Shown: in pieces, positions 36,118-45,243 of the stretch
Layout: each line of letters begins with the position of its first letter
Position numbering within the stretch: the stretch's first letter is position 1
Origin: Spirosoma sp. SC4-14
GTDB lineage: Bacteria > Bacteroidota > Bacteroidia > Cytophagales > Spirosomataceae
Direction: 5' to 3'
Length of the DNA: 64,000 bases
Assembly (NCBI RefSeq): GCF_037201965.1
Contig: NZ_CP147519.1
Location: 284,471-348,470, forward strand
Position numbers and translations under genes: made by a program
The notes under the pieces: generated by a model
Database searches by the model: none
What the model was told of the DNA's origin: nothing
Seen by the model: only the letters and a program-made list of their open reading frames with translations

Positions 36118-36459
36118 ATGGATTCTTACTTAATCAAAGATCTTATTCCTATAAGCATTGACATTGGGACAGATGGGACTGTTGATAGTTACTATAGACT
36201 ACCAACTCCCATGGTGTGGATTTTTCGAATTCCTCACCCAGATGACGTAGAGACTTACACTCAAGTGGAGACGATTGTAACGAAAGTAGCCGTAAGCCTC
36301 ATACCGGCGTCTGCCGAAAAAAAGGCTACAGCATGGGTGGCTCCCCTGAATGAAGACGACGAACCCGATATTAACGGGGCTTTAGCCTTTGAGGGAGTCA
36401 ATTCGTATGAGAGGGTATTAGTCAAATTAGGATTTACTCCTGCTTTGCCAGCTAACTAA
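36118..36459 (+). CDS. Hypothetical acidic protein, 113 aa
   Basis: Not recognised. The frame is open from an ATG at 36067, but that start overlaps the 59-aa gene; the ATG at 36118 (MDSYLIKDLIPISIDIGTDG) avoids this and reads as a clean N-terminus. The protein is mildly acidic (LNEDDEPDING) and soluble, with no signal or membrane segment. It is AT-rich relative to neighbouring PUL genes, and with the 59-aa gene may be a small foreign pair. Its stop codon lies in a hairpin (36450-36469). Confidence 0.5.
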   Translation: MDSYLIKDLIPISIDIGTDGTVDSYYRLPTPMVWIFRIPHPDDVETYTQVETIVTKVAVSLIPASAEKKATAWVAPLNEDDEPDINGALAFEGVNSYERVLVKLGFTPALPAN

Positions 36460-36469
36460 CAAGTTAGCT
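36450..36469 (+). terminator. Hairpin at the end of the 113-aa gene
   Basis: AGCTAACT and AGTTAGCT form a perfect 8-bp stem with loop AACA, including the stop codon. No U-run follows, so termination is uncertain. The AT-rich gap from here to 36804 holds no gene I can support. Confidence 0.35.
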
Positions 36470-36804
36470 ACACATATATTAATATTAATCAAAGGGAGGT
36501 TTTCGTGAACGATTTTTGCCGTTGAATAACCTTACTACAAATGATTCATTGACTACGAGTTATGACCTGAATCAGTACAATTAATTAACGTTTTTCTGAA
36601 CAATTATTACGGGAAATAGCCTTAGTCAAAAGCGTTTACTAACAATAATGGTCAGAGAAAGCAGTGGATCAGCTTGTACTGATATAAAATAAGTGTCACT
36701 AAATAGAAAGCTTAGCAACTTAACCAGGAGCTTAGGATGAGCGTTTCGAGTTACTCTTTGGAAAATGAAGCTGCACAATAGTGTATCGAGTGTATTATTT
36801 TAAA

Positions 36805-36834
36805 ACTGGTGCCTGTCAAATTGCAGGCACCAGT
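36805..36834 (-). terminator. Terminator of the large rhamnose/arabinose operon
   Basis: A perfect 11-bp stem (36805-36815 with 36824-36834: ACTGGTGCCTG and CAGGCACCAGT) around an 8-nt loop. On the minus strand it is followed by TTTAAAATAATACA. It lies 19 bp beyond the stop of the GH127 gene, closing the minus-strand gene run. Confidence 0.75.
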
Positions 36835-36853
36835 AAAACCAACCTAAAATAAA

Positions 36854-39472
36854 TTATTCGTTCTTGCGCTTGAGCCATACGGCCAAGTCTCCCCCTGTTT
36901 GACCGGCCTCGGCAAACGGAACCAGCTTCAGGGTAACTGGCTTTCCAGCTACCTTACCAGCTACGCCGTACACCTGCGATCCTACCCATCCCTTCGGCAG
37001 GATCGTGGCTGGCAGCGGCTTGGTGGTTGTCTCCACCAGGCTTACCGCCTGTAAGTCCGACAACTCTGGATTCAATGCCTGATCGAGAGCTAACACTTGT
37101 GGTCCCTGTTTGAATGCAATCCGCCCCGGATAACTGCCCCCACCGTCTAATACCTGCGGATTAAGGTCAAACGAGATGTCAACCGTCGTGTTGGCATCCC
37201 AGGACTTATCGATGTTTAAATACTCACCCTGTACACCTGTCCAGCTTTGCCCCTGTGTAGTTACCTGAAACGAACGACTCCAGGCAGGAACATGTAATGC
37301 GAGTCGAAACGGGGCCCGTTGTAGAGGGCTGATCGTCAGTTTAACCCGGCCATCTGCCGGAAAGCTCGTAGCTATAGTTAGTTGAACGGGGACTAATTTT
37401 CCGTCGCTGGAACGGACACTGTCCTGCACGGATCCGGCTGCATACAGATTGACAGCCAGACCGTTCGTTTGACTACGTGTATACGCCAGTTCGGGAATGA
37501 TAGCAAAACCACGGGGTATGCTCGCCAGGCAGCAATGGGCCGTAATGGTACAGCGATAGGGTTTGCGGCCCATCAGCGCCGTATAGTAGCTTACGCAACC
37601 CGTCTGCGGATTTTCGGCGGCAAAGAGGTGGTTGAAAATGGACTTCTCCATCTCGTCAACGTATTTAGCCTCGCCCGTCAGGCCGTACAGTGCCTGACTT
37701 AATTGTAGCCAGGTCGTAGTGACGCAGCCTTCCCCCATGCTGTCTTTGTTGTCTGCCGGCAAATCGCCATCAGGCTGGAAATGCTCGTGGGCACTGGCAG
37801 TCCCCGTAATGTACAGTTTATGGCTGGCGATGTCCTGCCAGGCCGTCTGAGCCGCTTTCAATAAGGAAGGCTCGCCCGTCAGTTGATACAGCTTGACTAC
37901 GCCAATCAGGTTCGACATCATCTCGTACGCTTTCGCATTGGCTGTTTTATCAACTTTGCCGACCGTATTGAGCGTCGTAATAATCTTAGGGCCTTTTGGG
38001 CTATCGTAAGCCTGAATGATGTAGTGACAGAAATCAAGGTAGCGTTTGTCGCCGGTGTATCGGTAGAGTTCGGTCATGGGCTCGAGTACTGACGCCGACG
38101 CCATGCCGACGTGATCGCCGGTTTCAACGATGTTTAGCTGACCAGGACCGGTGCCAAATGTTTTGATCAGCAGACCACCAATACGTCGGCTGGCTTCAAG
38201 AGCGGGTGAGTAGCCGGTGGCTGCGTAGTAGCTTAGCAAGCCCAGCAAATCATATTTATGCGCCCATACATCCCAGGCTTTCCAGTACTGGTCAGGCGAA
38301 TACGTTCCCAGGTAGCCGTTCGGTAACTGAGTTCCGATCAATACGTCCACGATGCGGTCCATCTGCGTTTTGAGCTGCGGGTTTTTCGAGTAACGCCAGA
38401 CCCGGCTGGCGGCATGCAGGTACTTGCCGGGGTATTCACCCACCCAGGTCTGAGTACCCGGTCGGTTATAGAAGCCCTCCAGAATGCCCTGTTCGTCGAT
38501 GTTTAGCAGACGTTGCGTAAGATTGGCATTGAGCCGCTGTTGGAGAAAGCCCTCAAACCGAATATGTTCGAGCGGAAAAGCGGTAACCTTGTCGGGTACC
38601 TGCTGGACCACGACAGGGTAGGTCAGGTGCTCGTGGGTTCGGGCCTCTCCCTGGTAGCCAATCAACGTGCTATAGCGAAGGGTATCGCGTAAGCCAGGTA
38701 CTACAAATACGTAGCTGGCCAGATACGAGCCGCTTCCGGGTATTGGAACCGAATAGCGATACGCCACCGAGTGATTTCCATCCAGCGTCAGTGGCATTGT
38801 CTGGTCAAAAACTACGGCCTTGGTGCTAACCTTTGTCACCGTGGTTCGGATTGAGCCTGGCAGCGGTTGACAGGGAATCTTAGGCTGAAACTGTACCGCC
38901 CTGGCCAGCGTTTGTGAAACCTGGCCGGTAATTAGCGAGGGCATCTCCGAAGAGATTAAGTTATACAACGTGGCTAGTCTGGGAGCACCTCCTAATTCAA
39001 AAGGCCCCCGCACCAAGCCGCCATTGCCGAACACATCTTCTACGCGGACAGCAATGACATTGTCAGCGTCCCAATGAACCAGTTCATCGGGAATGATGTA
39101 TTCGCGGTTTGCATCCCAGCCCGAGGTTTGGCCTACTTGGCGGCCATTGATATACGTTTGGTCATTATCGTCTATTCGGCCAAGCGCCAGTCGTAACCCC
39201 GACAGCAAAGGGGCCTGTTTTCGCAACGAAGAAGGGATAACGATGTGCAGTCGGTACCAGACTACGCCATTGTAGTCAGGCAATCCCTGCTCCTCCCAAG
39301 CCTTACCGACCTGAATAGACTTCCAGGATTGATCCAAATAAGTAGGGCGGGAAAAGTCGACATTGTCAGCGGATTCATACCGCCACCCCTTAGTCAGATT
39401 AAGAGCCGGTTGGCTGTAACTAATTCCAATTGTAAGCAGCTGGCTGAAAGCAAACAGAGCTAAGCGATTCAT
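36854..39472 (-). CDS. GH127-family beta-L-arabinofuranosidase with N-terminal jelly-roll domain
   Basis: Exported hydrolase of the DUF1680/GH127 group, expected to remove beta-L-arabinofuranose. The 872-aa protein has a signal peptide ending SYSQ (about residue 21), then a galactose-binding-like jelly roll (about 25-170: YNGVVWYRLHIVIP, YINGRQVGQTSGWD), and a large (alpha/alpha)6 barrel. The metal-binding and nucleophile residues known from characterised GH127 enzymes can be placed: Glu581-x-Cys583 (MGEGCVTTTW) and Cys647-Cys648 (AHCCLASIPRG), the second pair including the probable Cys nucleophile. It follows the permease after 69 bp and ends the operon. Membership of GH146 or a related family cannot be excluded by eye. 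Confidence 0.82.
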   Translation of the reverse strand: MNRLALFAFSQLLTIGISYSQPALNLTKGWRYESADNVDFSRPTYLDQSWKSIQVGKAWEEQGLPDYNGVVWYRLHIVIPSSLRKQAPLLSGLRLALGRIDDNDQTYINGRQVGQTSGWDANREYIIPDELVHWDADNVIAVRVEDVFGNGGLVRGPFELGGAPRLATLYNLISSEMPSLITGQVSQTLARAVQFQPKIPCQPLPGSIRTTVTKVSTKAVVFDQTMPLTLDGNHSVAYRYSVPIPGSGSYLASYVFVVPGLRDTLRYSTLIGYQGEARTHEHLTYPVVVQQVPDKVTAFPLEHIRFEGFLQQRLNANLTQRLLNIDEQGILEGFYNRPGTQTWVGEYPGKYLHAASRVWRYSKNPQLKTQMDRIVDVLIGTQLPNGYLGTYSPDQYWKAWDVWAHKYDLLGLLSYYAATGYSPALEASRRIGGLLIKTFGTGPGQLNIVETGDHVGMASASVLEPMTELYRYTGDKRYLDFCHYIIQAYDSPKGPKIITTLNTVGKVDKTANAKAYEMMSNLIGVVKLYQLTGEPSLLKAAQTAWQDIASHKLYITGTASAHEHFQPDGDLPADNKDSMGEGCVTTTWLQLSQALYGLTGEAKYVDEMEKSIFNHLFAAENPQTGCVSYYTALMGRKPYRCTITAHCCLASIPRGFAIIPELAYTRSQTNGLAVNLYAAGSVQDSVRSSDGKLVPVQLTIATSFPADGRVKLTISPLQRAPFRLALHVPAWSRSFQVTTQGQSWTGVQGEYLNIDKSWDANTTVDISFDLNPQVLDGGGSYPGRIAFKQGPQVLALDQALNPELSDLQAVSLVETTTKPLPATILPKGWVGSQVYGVAGKVAGKPVTLKLVPFAEAGQTGGDLAVWLKRKNE

Positions 39473-39541
39473 ACGATTCGATAATTTTTAGATTTGAGAG
39501 TTGAGCAGGCATACTTTACCGACAAGCGGCCTTAAAAACGG

Positions 39542-40537
39542 CTACCGGGCCGCAATGATCAGCCCGAGTCCAACTACGTAAAAACCCAGCATGAGCCGCA
39601 GCAACGTCTGCGTGGACGAGGGAGCCCCCTTGAACTCGTTCCAGACGTAGATTCCCCAGATGGCAGCAATGACCGTTGCCCCCTGACCAAGCCCGTAGGA
39701 AATGGCGGGTCCAGCCTTATCCGAGGCCAGGATATTGAATGACATGCCAATGCACCAGATGATACCGCCAAGAATACCCATGACGTGGTTAGTCCGGTTT
39801 CCTTTCCAGTACTGACCGTACGAAACAGGCGCTCCGACGAACGGGCGGTACATCAGCAGCGTATTAAACACCAGGTTGCTGGCTAGAATACCCAGCGAGA
39901 AAAGAAGGACGGCCGAATAGGGACTTAATTTCCCTGGTTGAGGTTGCGCGAAGTCCGGGAACATCGCCTGAGCCACGTACTTATAGAAGAGACCCATCAT
40001 AGCCCCACTGACGACGGCCAGCAGCAACCCTTTCCCAGAAACGCCCTGTCGATAAGCCGACGCCTGTCGATAAGCGGTGGCGTTTAGAACGATGGCGATA
40101 ACAATGAAGCCTACGCCGGAGAAGAGCAAGGTCGATTGACCTACGGGTTGGTCAATATAATTGACGACAACCCCAATAACCAGGGCCAGGCCGATCCCTA
40201 CCGGAAAGGCTACCGACATGCCCGCAATGGAGATGGCTGCACCCAGCAGAATATTGGCTGCGTTGAAGATAACACCTCCAAGATAAGCGGAACCTATATT
40301 CGTTATCGACGCTTGCTGTAGATCGGGCCAAAAGCTTCGTCCCTGCGATCCAAGGCTGCCCAAGGTAAGAGCAAACACTGTAGCAAGTAGGACAATGCCC
40401 AGGACGTAATCCCAATAAAACAGTTCGAACCACCAGTTGGCAGCAGCCAGCTTTTGCGTGTTCGCCCACGAACCCCAGCAAACCATCGTAATCAGGCAAA
40501 AAATAACGGCAATGGAGTAACTTTCAATAATAAACAT
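39542..40537 (-). CDS. GRP/DMT-superfamily sugar permease (ribose/rhamnose type)
   Basis: Inner-membrane transporter with about ten hydrophobic helices, 331 aa. The start (AVIFCLITMVCWGSWANTQK) and the GGVIFNAANILLGAAISIAG segment resemble the glucose/ribose-porter group within the drug/metabolite superfamily, which also includes RhaT. In Bacteroidota such permeases are often paired with a ribokinase, as here, where the kinase stop is 14 bp upstream. It probably imports a free sugar released in the periplasm; ribose, rhamnose or arabinose all fit, and the sequence does not decide. Confidence 0.75.
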   Translation of the reverse strand: MFIIESYSIAVIFCLITMVCWGSWANTQKLAAANWWFELFYWDYVLGIVLLATVFALTLGSLGSQGRSFWPDLQQASITNIGSAYLGGVIFNAANILLGAAISIAGMSVAFPVGIGLALVIGVVVNYIDQPVGQSTLLFSGVGFIVIAIVLNATAYRQASAYRQGVSGKGLLLAVVSGAMMGLFYKYVAQAMFPDFAQPQPGKLSPYSAVLLFSLGILASNLVFNTLLMYRPFVGAPVSYGQYWKGNRTNHVMGILGGIIWCIGMSFNILASDKAGPAISYGLGQGATVIAAIWGIYVWNEFKGAPSSTQTLLRLMLGFYVVGLGLIIAAR

Positions 40538-40551
40538 AGCAGACGTACTGG

Positions 40552-41451
40552 TTAGAGTTCAGATCGTTTAGGCATGGATGCCTGGGCCCCCATACGGGTA
40601 ACTGAAATAGAAGCAGCCTGACAGGCAAACCCAACCGCTTCGGCTAGTGGTTGCCCCTCGGCAATGGCTACGGTCAACGCTCCGTTGAAGCAATCGCCCG
40701 CAGCCGTTGTATCAACTGCTTTCACTGGCTGAGCAGCAATTAGCTGCGTATGCCCCGGCTCCGAGAGCAAAGCCCCTTTCGCCCCCAAGGTTATGATGAC
40801 CGTCTGGACACCTCGTTCGTGCAATCGGGTCGCGGCTAACCGGGCGGAGGCTTCGTCGGTAACTGGGATGCCCGTGAGCTGTTCAGCCTCGGTTTCATTC
40901 GGGCTAATGACGAACAACGATGCCAGCAGTTCATCGGGTAGGATCTGGGCCGGAGCCGGATTTAAAATAACGCGGCCGCCCCGCTCGGATACCCGCCGGG
41001 CTACGTACGCTACGGTGGCAATGGGCGTTTCCAACTGAGTCAGAACTAGGCTTGCTGGATCAATCTGATCGAGTGCCGACTCAAGGTCAGCTGGCTCCAA
41101 ATGCGCATTAGCTCCAGAAGCAACGGTGATGGCGTTTTCACCCTGGGTATCGACAGTAATCAACGCAACGCCTGAGGGATGTTCCGGGTCCTGCAAAATG
41201 AAACGGGTGTCGATGCCCTCCTGATGAAACCCGCCGATGGCCTGCTGGCCAAATACATCCGTGCCTACTTTGGTTACGAACGTAACCTGACCACCTAAGC
41301 GGGCGGCCGCAACGGCCTGATTAGCTCCTTTGCCGCCCGGATTCATCAGAAATGTTCCGCCGATTATCGTTTCGCCGGGAGCCGGTAAACGAGATGTTTT
41401 GATGACCATATCGGTATTCGATGAACCAATGACAAGGATAGGAGCAGACAT
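40552..41451 (-). CDS. rbsK: Ribokinase-family (PfkB) sugar kinase
   Basis: Cytoplasmic sugar kinase. The frame is open to 41469, but that codon is TTG; the ATG at 41451 (MSAPILVIGSSNTDMVIK) is preferred and gives 299 aa, the normal ribokinase length. PfkB motifs are present: NPGGKGANQAVAAARLGG near the N-terminus and VDTTAAGDCFNGALTVAIAEG near the C-terminus, whose AAGD holds the catalytic Asp. IILTLGAKGALL-like strands (here IITLGAKGALLSE) lie between. It pairs with the permease downstream, giving import and phosphorylation of one sugar. Substrate could be ribose, deoxyribose or a keto-sugar product of the operon. Confidence 0.85.
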   Translation of the reverse strand: MSAPILVIGSSNTDMVIKTSRLPAPGETIIGGTFLMNPGGKGANQAVAAARLGGQVTFVTKVGTDVFGQQAIGGFHQEGIDTRFILQDPEHPSGVALITVDTQGENAITVASGANAHLEPADLESALDQIDPASLVLTQLETPIATVAYVARRVSERGGRVILNPAPAQILPDELLASLFVISPNETEAEQLTGIPVTDEASARLAATRLHERGVQTVIITLGAKGALLSEPGHTQLIAAQPVKAVDTTAAGDCFNGALTVAIAEGQPLAEAVGFACQAASISVTRMGAQASMPKRSEL

Positions 41452-41496
41452 AGATTGTTTTTGAGCCAATGTTGATTTTAGTAATAAACTTTTGTT

Positions 41497-42816
41497 TTAG
41501 GGTTGGATGGGTGCCAGTTCAAAAGCACCAATGTCAACGGTCCTGCCAACGGGTAGCGGGCGCTGGTCAAAATCCAGGACATACTTCAATAGCAGTCCGG
41601 CATCAATAGCGGGGCTATGGGCCCGCAACCGATAATTACCTGACTGGCCGTCTATAAAGCAGGGGTCGGCTATCCGCTCACCTTTGCCTAATGCTTGTCC
41701 GACGGGGTCCTTGCCATCTGTGGCGTAGTACAGATTATGCTCGTGCAGTTGGTTGAAATTTCGGGCTTCGTAAGCCCCACCCGCAAAGGCTTGTACGTTA
41801 TTAGCGACTTCGATGATGTTATTGCGAATCCGGAAGCCATTGTTCTTGAACGTAAAGACGACGTTCACGCCTGAGTTAGCGGGCTTCGTACGGATGATCG
41901 TGTTGTTATCGACGTCGCAGCTATCACCCTCCCAGAAGAAGATAAACTGCTGAAAATCGTTGCTGACATTGTAGGATACCATTATATGCCGCCCCGAGTT
42001 GGTTACCTCCATAAACCCTTCATTGCCCTCACTGTAGTTATGATGGATGGCAACGGAATGAATCGGCCCTCCGTAATAGCGACTGTCTAACTCGATAAAC
42101 CCACCGTCGGCCCCAAAAGCACCGCCCAACACCTTGTAATTGCGACACGTATTGTAGGAAACCTCATTGTAAGCGTTGGCAATGACAACCGCTACCGGTC
42201 CCCAGAACGGCTTCCAGACAAACCGGTTGCAGTCCCGGAAGCTGTTCTTGGTAATTTGATTATATTGACCATTGCAGTATACGCCAAATGGACAATCGCG
42301 GAACGAACACCGGCGAACGGTCAGGTGATGCGCATCGGAACGCTGATAAATGGCCCCTACGAGTAAGACTTGCTTGTCAATACGGGTTCGCAGGCCTTCG
42401 TCTTTCCAGTAGGTATCCGGTTTTTCCTGATACGTGCAGGCGGCTGTGTTAGCAAACGAAAGCCCCTCGATGACTACGTGAGAGGCCCGTACCTGAATCA
42501 CGTTTCCGTTGAGGTGGCCGTAGTCAGGGTTTGAGAAGTATGGGGATGCTCCGCGCCCATACGATCCGATGTAAATCGGTTGTTGCATGGTTCCTTCCCC
42601 ATTTACCACAAAACCACCCCTAAAACGCGAGCCTCGTGCGAACAAAACGGAATCGCCTGGCCTAAACGGGAGCGACGCCAGTCGGGAAAGTGTTTTCCAG
42701 GGTTTGTCGTTGGTCCCCTTGTTACGATCCGATCCGGTCTGGCTGTTGATATAGTAGGTTTTGGCCCAAACCAGTTGGACAACGAGCAAGCAGGCCATAG
42801 TGGCTAGCGTCTTCAT
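41497..42816 (-). CDS. Exported right-handed parallel beta-helix protein
   Basis: A 439-aa exported protein with a signal peptide (to about residue 18, ending VWAKTYYIN) and the usual beta-helix opening TYYINSQTGSDRNKGTNDKP. Later coils show Asn-rich turns (HHLTVRRCSFRDCPFGVYCN, YNQITKNSFRDCN, HNYSEGNEGFMEVTNSGRH). A short C-terminal segment ends TVDIGAFELAPIQP, common in such proteins. It is much shorter than, and not obviously paralogous to, the 727-aa beta-helix protein of the left PUL. Lyase or hydrolase activity on a pectin backbone is inferred from its position 6 bp downstream of a GH78 gene. Confidence 0.8.
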   Translation of the reverse strand: MKTLATMACLLVVQLVWAKTYYINSQTGSDRNKGTNDKPWKTLSRLASLPFRPGDSVLFARGSRFRGGFVVNGEGTMQQPIYIGSYGRGASPYFSNPDYGHLNGNVIQVRASHVVIEGLSFANTAACTYQEKPDTYWKDEGLRTRIDKQVLLVGAIYQRSDAHHLTVRRCSFRDCPFGVYCNGQYNQITKNSFRDCNRFVWKPFWGPVAVVIANAYNEVSYNTCRNYKVLGGAFGADGGFIELDSRYYGGPIHSVAIHHNYSEGNEGFMEVTNSGRHIMVSYNVSNDFQQFIFFWEGDSCDVDNNTIIRTKPANSGVNVVFTFKNNGFRIRNNIIEVANNVQAFAGGAYEARNFNQLHEHNLYYATDGKDPVGQALGKGERIADPCFIDGQSGNYRLRAHSPAIDAGLLLKYVLDFDQRPLPVGRTVDIGAFELAPIQP

Positions 42817-42822
42817 GGGCTT

Positions 42823-45222
42823 CTAGTAGAGCGTTAGTGATTGATTCCCCGCCTTGAGCGGTTTTTCCTGCCCTTTCCACACAAACCGCCCTGTTACACC
42901 GGTGGGAAGGCTGATCTGAGCCGTTAGTTTCCCGGTCGGCGTTACCACGTAGCGGACGCTGATCTCGCCGTTGGGGTGGGGTACTTGTCCGGCGGCTTGT
43001 CTGAGCGAACCCAGATGCGGGCTGATGACCACCTTCGCAAAACCGGGTGCGTCAGCATCAATGCCGAGTACGATCCGGTACAGGTCAATATTTGGGCTGG
43101 CGCCCCAGGCATGGCAATCCGAGCGCGACGGTTCTGGTTGTTCGGCCCAGGTGGTCAGGCCCAGCTTAATCTGGTTACGCCATTCGCGAAGCAAGTTCAG
43201 GTACTCATCCCCCAAACCGGCCTTAAGAACCGCCTGGTGCAGGTAGTACTTAAAATAGATGGTGGCCTGCGTCAGGCTGGTGTCCGTAAGGACTCGCTGC
43301 ATGAGCTGACGCGCGGCCGGGCCATCGACAACGCCCCCGAGTACGGCCAGAATATTCGCGTGCTGGGAGAACTGCTGCTTATCGGGTGTATCGGCAAAGA
43401 GTTGCCGTTTCTCATCCCAGTACGCCCTTTTAATGGCCTGCCGCAACGTCTGGATGTCTGCGGTGTACTGCCTGGCAAAATCAGGTAATCCAACGGTTTG
43501 CTCTAACGCTAAGGCCGACTGGTAGGCCAAAAGCCGCTGTAAATCCAGCAGGGCCGACTGGCCACTCGACGATGTTGGGCTGACGCCCGCTCGCCAGCCG
43601 GGCGCTTCGGCCCAGTCGGTGAAGTTCCAGTAGGGTACGTTAGCCAGTAGCCCGGAAGGCGTTTGGTGAGTCTCGAAGAAATGAAGGATGGCCCGGCTGA
43701 CGGGCAACTGATCGCGGACGAAGGCCCGGTCGCCCCGGTACGTCAGGTAATCGTTGACCATGGCAATCCACCACAGCGAGAACGGGGGGATGTATTGGGG
43801 CATCTGAGTCGGGTACCGGCTCTGGGTGAGCCCGGCAAGCCCGTGCGACATACGGAGCTGGATGATGGCGTTCCGCATCAGCCGGTCGTCGCCACTGTTA
43901 AACAGCGAAACCAGCGCCTGAATCCGCGTATCGCCGATATACTGCATTTGCTCGTAGTACGGGCAGTCGATATACGTTTCGTGGGCGCAGAGTCGGGCCG
44001 TTCGCCAGCCAATGTCCAGAATCTGGTTCAGGTCGGGCGCTCCTTCCGCTGAGAACGTCGCCTTCCTGATGAAGGGGTAGCCGGTGTATATGCCGGATAG
44101 GTCATCTACAACCAGGGGCGCATCTTTGGTTTCTACTGATAGCTCCAGATACCGATACGTCCGCCACCAGAGTGATGTAAACGTACGGTGGCTACCCCCA
44201 TCGCTGATGACCGTATCGGCATAGCCGACAAACCGTTTACCGTCGATGTCGTTGCGGTTGCCTTTATTGGGAACCCTACCGGCTTTGTTGCCATCGGCCG
44301 TGTTCAGGGCTTCAGCCTGCCGGAGTGAAATCACCGCACCCGCTCCTCCGCTGATGGTAAGCGTGGTGTAAGCCGTCGTTTCGAAGCCCTGATCCAGAAT
44401 CAGTCGGCCTTTGGTATGGGCCGGAATAGTAAGGGCCACCGCTTGCTGCGGAAAGCCAGCCGGTATGGTCAGGCCTTCCACGTTTCGGACGCTACTCAGC
44501 CGCTCGGGTCGAAGTTCCATGGCCGGAATCGTTCGGGGCGTCAGTTCCCACTGCTCGTACCAGGGCTCAAAGAGGCCACCGACCAGACCCGGCCCCAGCG
44601 CAATGGCTGGCTTCCAGGCCCTGTCGTCGAAATCGGTGGTTTCCCAGCCCCAGGGGTACTGACCAGCCTCGATGTGTTCGCCCGGACCAACCACCAGAAA
44701 CCCGCTGAACCGGGGGATAATGGTCGAATAAGCCGGATTACGGATGCCTTTCCAGGCTGGGCTGGTGTCGAGAATCCGTTCTCGCTCCGAATTACCCTGT
44801 AGAATAAAACCGGTGCGCAGTGAGGTTTGAGCTGCCGGTCCCTGCCGCCCAAAGTTCCAGACCACAGCCGCCACCGTATTGGTACCCTCTTTCAGAAAAG
44901 GAGCCAGGTCAATCGTTTCAAACACCCAGTGGTGTATGTCGCCCCGCGCCGGACCCAGGCTGGCCAACTGCCCATTGACAAACAGTTTGTAGCGATTATC
45001 GCCCGATACGTGCACCACGAACGAATTGGGTTTGCCTGTCAGGTTGATCTGTTTGCGAAAATGATACACGCCATATTCCTGGGCGGGCTCACCCGCTACG
45101 GCAATCCACTTGGCTGACCAGGGCTTTTGACGTAACTCAGCGGGCAAGGTTGAATTCGGTATCTGAGCAATGGCAACTGCCTGAACCCAAACAAACAAGG
45201 TGATTAACACATGCTTTCTCAT
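42823..45222 (-). CDS. GH78 alpha-L-rhamnosidase (first paralog)
   Basis: Exported inverting alpha-L-rhamnosidase, 799 aa. It has a signal peptide (to about residue 19) and N-terminal beta domains including a sugar-binding-like module (VHVSGDNRYKLFVNGQLASL). An (alpha/alpha)6 catalytic domain follows, with ETYIDCPYYEQMQYIGDTRI (acidic residues typical of the GH78 active site), and a C-terminal beta domain ends the chain after EPSRSDCHAWGASPNIDLYR. It shares this plan and long identical stretches with the 803-aa protein at 48902-51313. The two copies flank the lactonase, Gfo/Idh and IlvD/Edd genes. Twenty-one bases separate it from the dehydratase gene upstream. Confidence 0.9.
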   Translation of the reverse strand: MRKHVLITLFVWVQAVAIAQIPNSTLPAELRQKPWSAKWIAVAGEPAQEYGVYHFRKQINLTGKPNSFVVHVSGDNRYKLFVNGQLASLGPARGDIHHWVFETIDLAPFLKEGTNTVAAVVWNFGRQGPAAQTSLRTGFILQGNSERERILDTSPAWKGIRNPAYSTIIPRFSGFLVVGPGEHIEAGQYPWGWETTDFDDRAWKPAIALGPGLVGGLFEPWYEQWELTPRTIPAMELRPERLSSVRNVEGLTIPAGFPQQAVALTIPAHTKGRLILDQGFETTAYTTLTISGGAGAVISLRQAEALNTADGNKAGRVPNKGNRNDIDGKRFVGYADTVISDGGSHRTFTSLWWRTYRYLELSVETKDAPLVVDDLSGIYTGYPFIRKATFSAEGAPDLNQILDIGWRTARLCAHETYIDCPYYEQMQYIGDTRIQALVSLFNSGDDRLMRNAIIQLRMSHGLAGLTQSRYPTQMPQYIPPFSLWWIAMVNDYLTYRGDRAFVRDQLPVSRAILHFFETHQTPSGLLANVPYWNFTDWAEAPGWRAGVSPTSSSGQSALLDLQRLLAYQSALALEQTVGLPDFARQYTADIQTLRQAIKRAYWDEKRQLFADTPDKQQFSQHANILAVLGGVVDGPAARQLMQRVLTDTSLTQATIYFKYYLHQAVLKAGLGDEYLNLLREWRNQIKLGLTTWAEQPEPSRSDCHAWGASPNIDLYRIVLGIDADAPGFAKVVISPHLGSLRQAAGQVPHPNGEISVRYVVTPTGKLTAQISLPTGVTGRFVWKGQEKPLKAGNQSLTLY

Positions 45223-45243
45223 CGAACGGTAGAGGACAACGGT

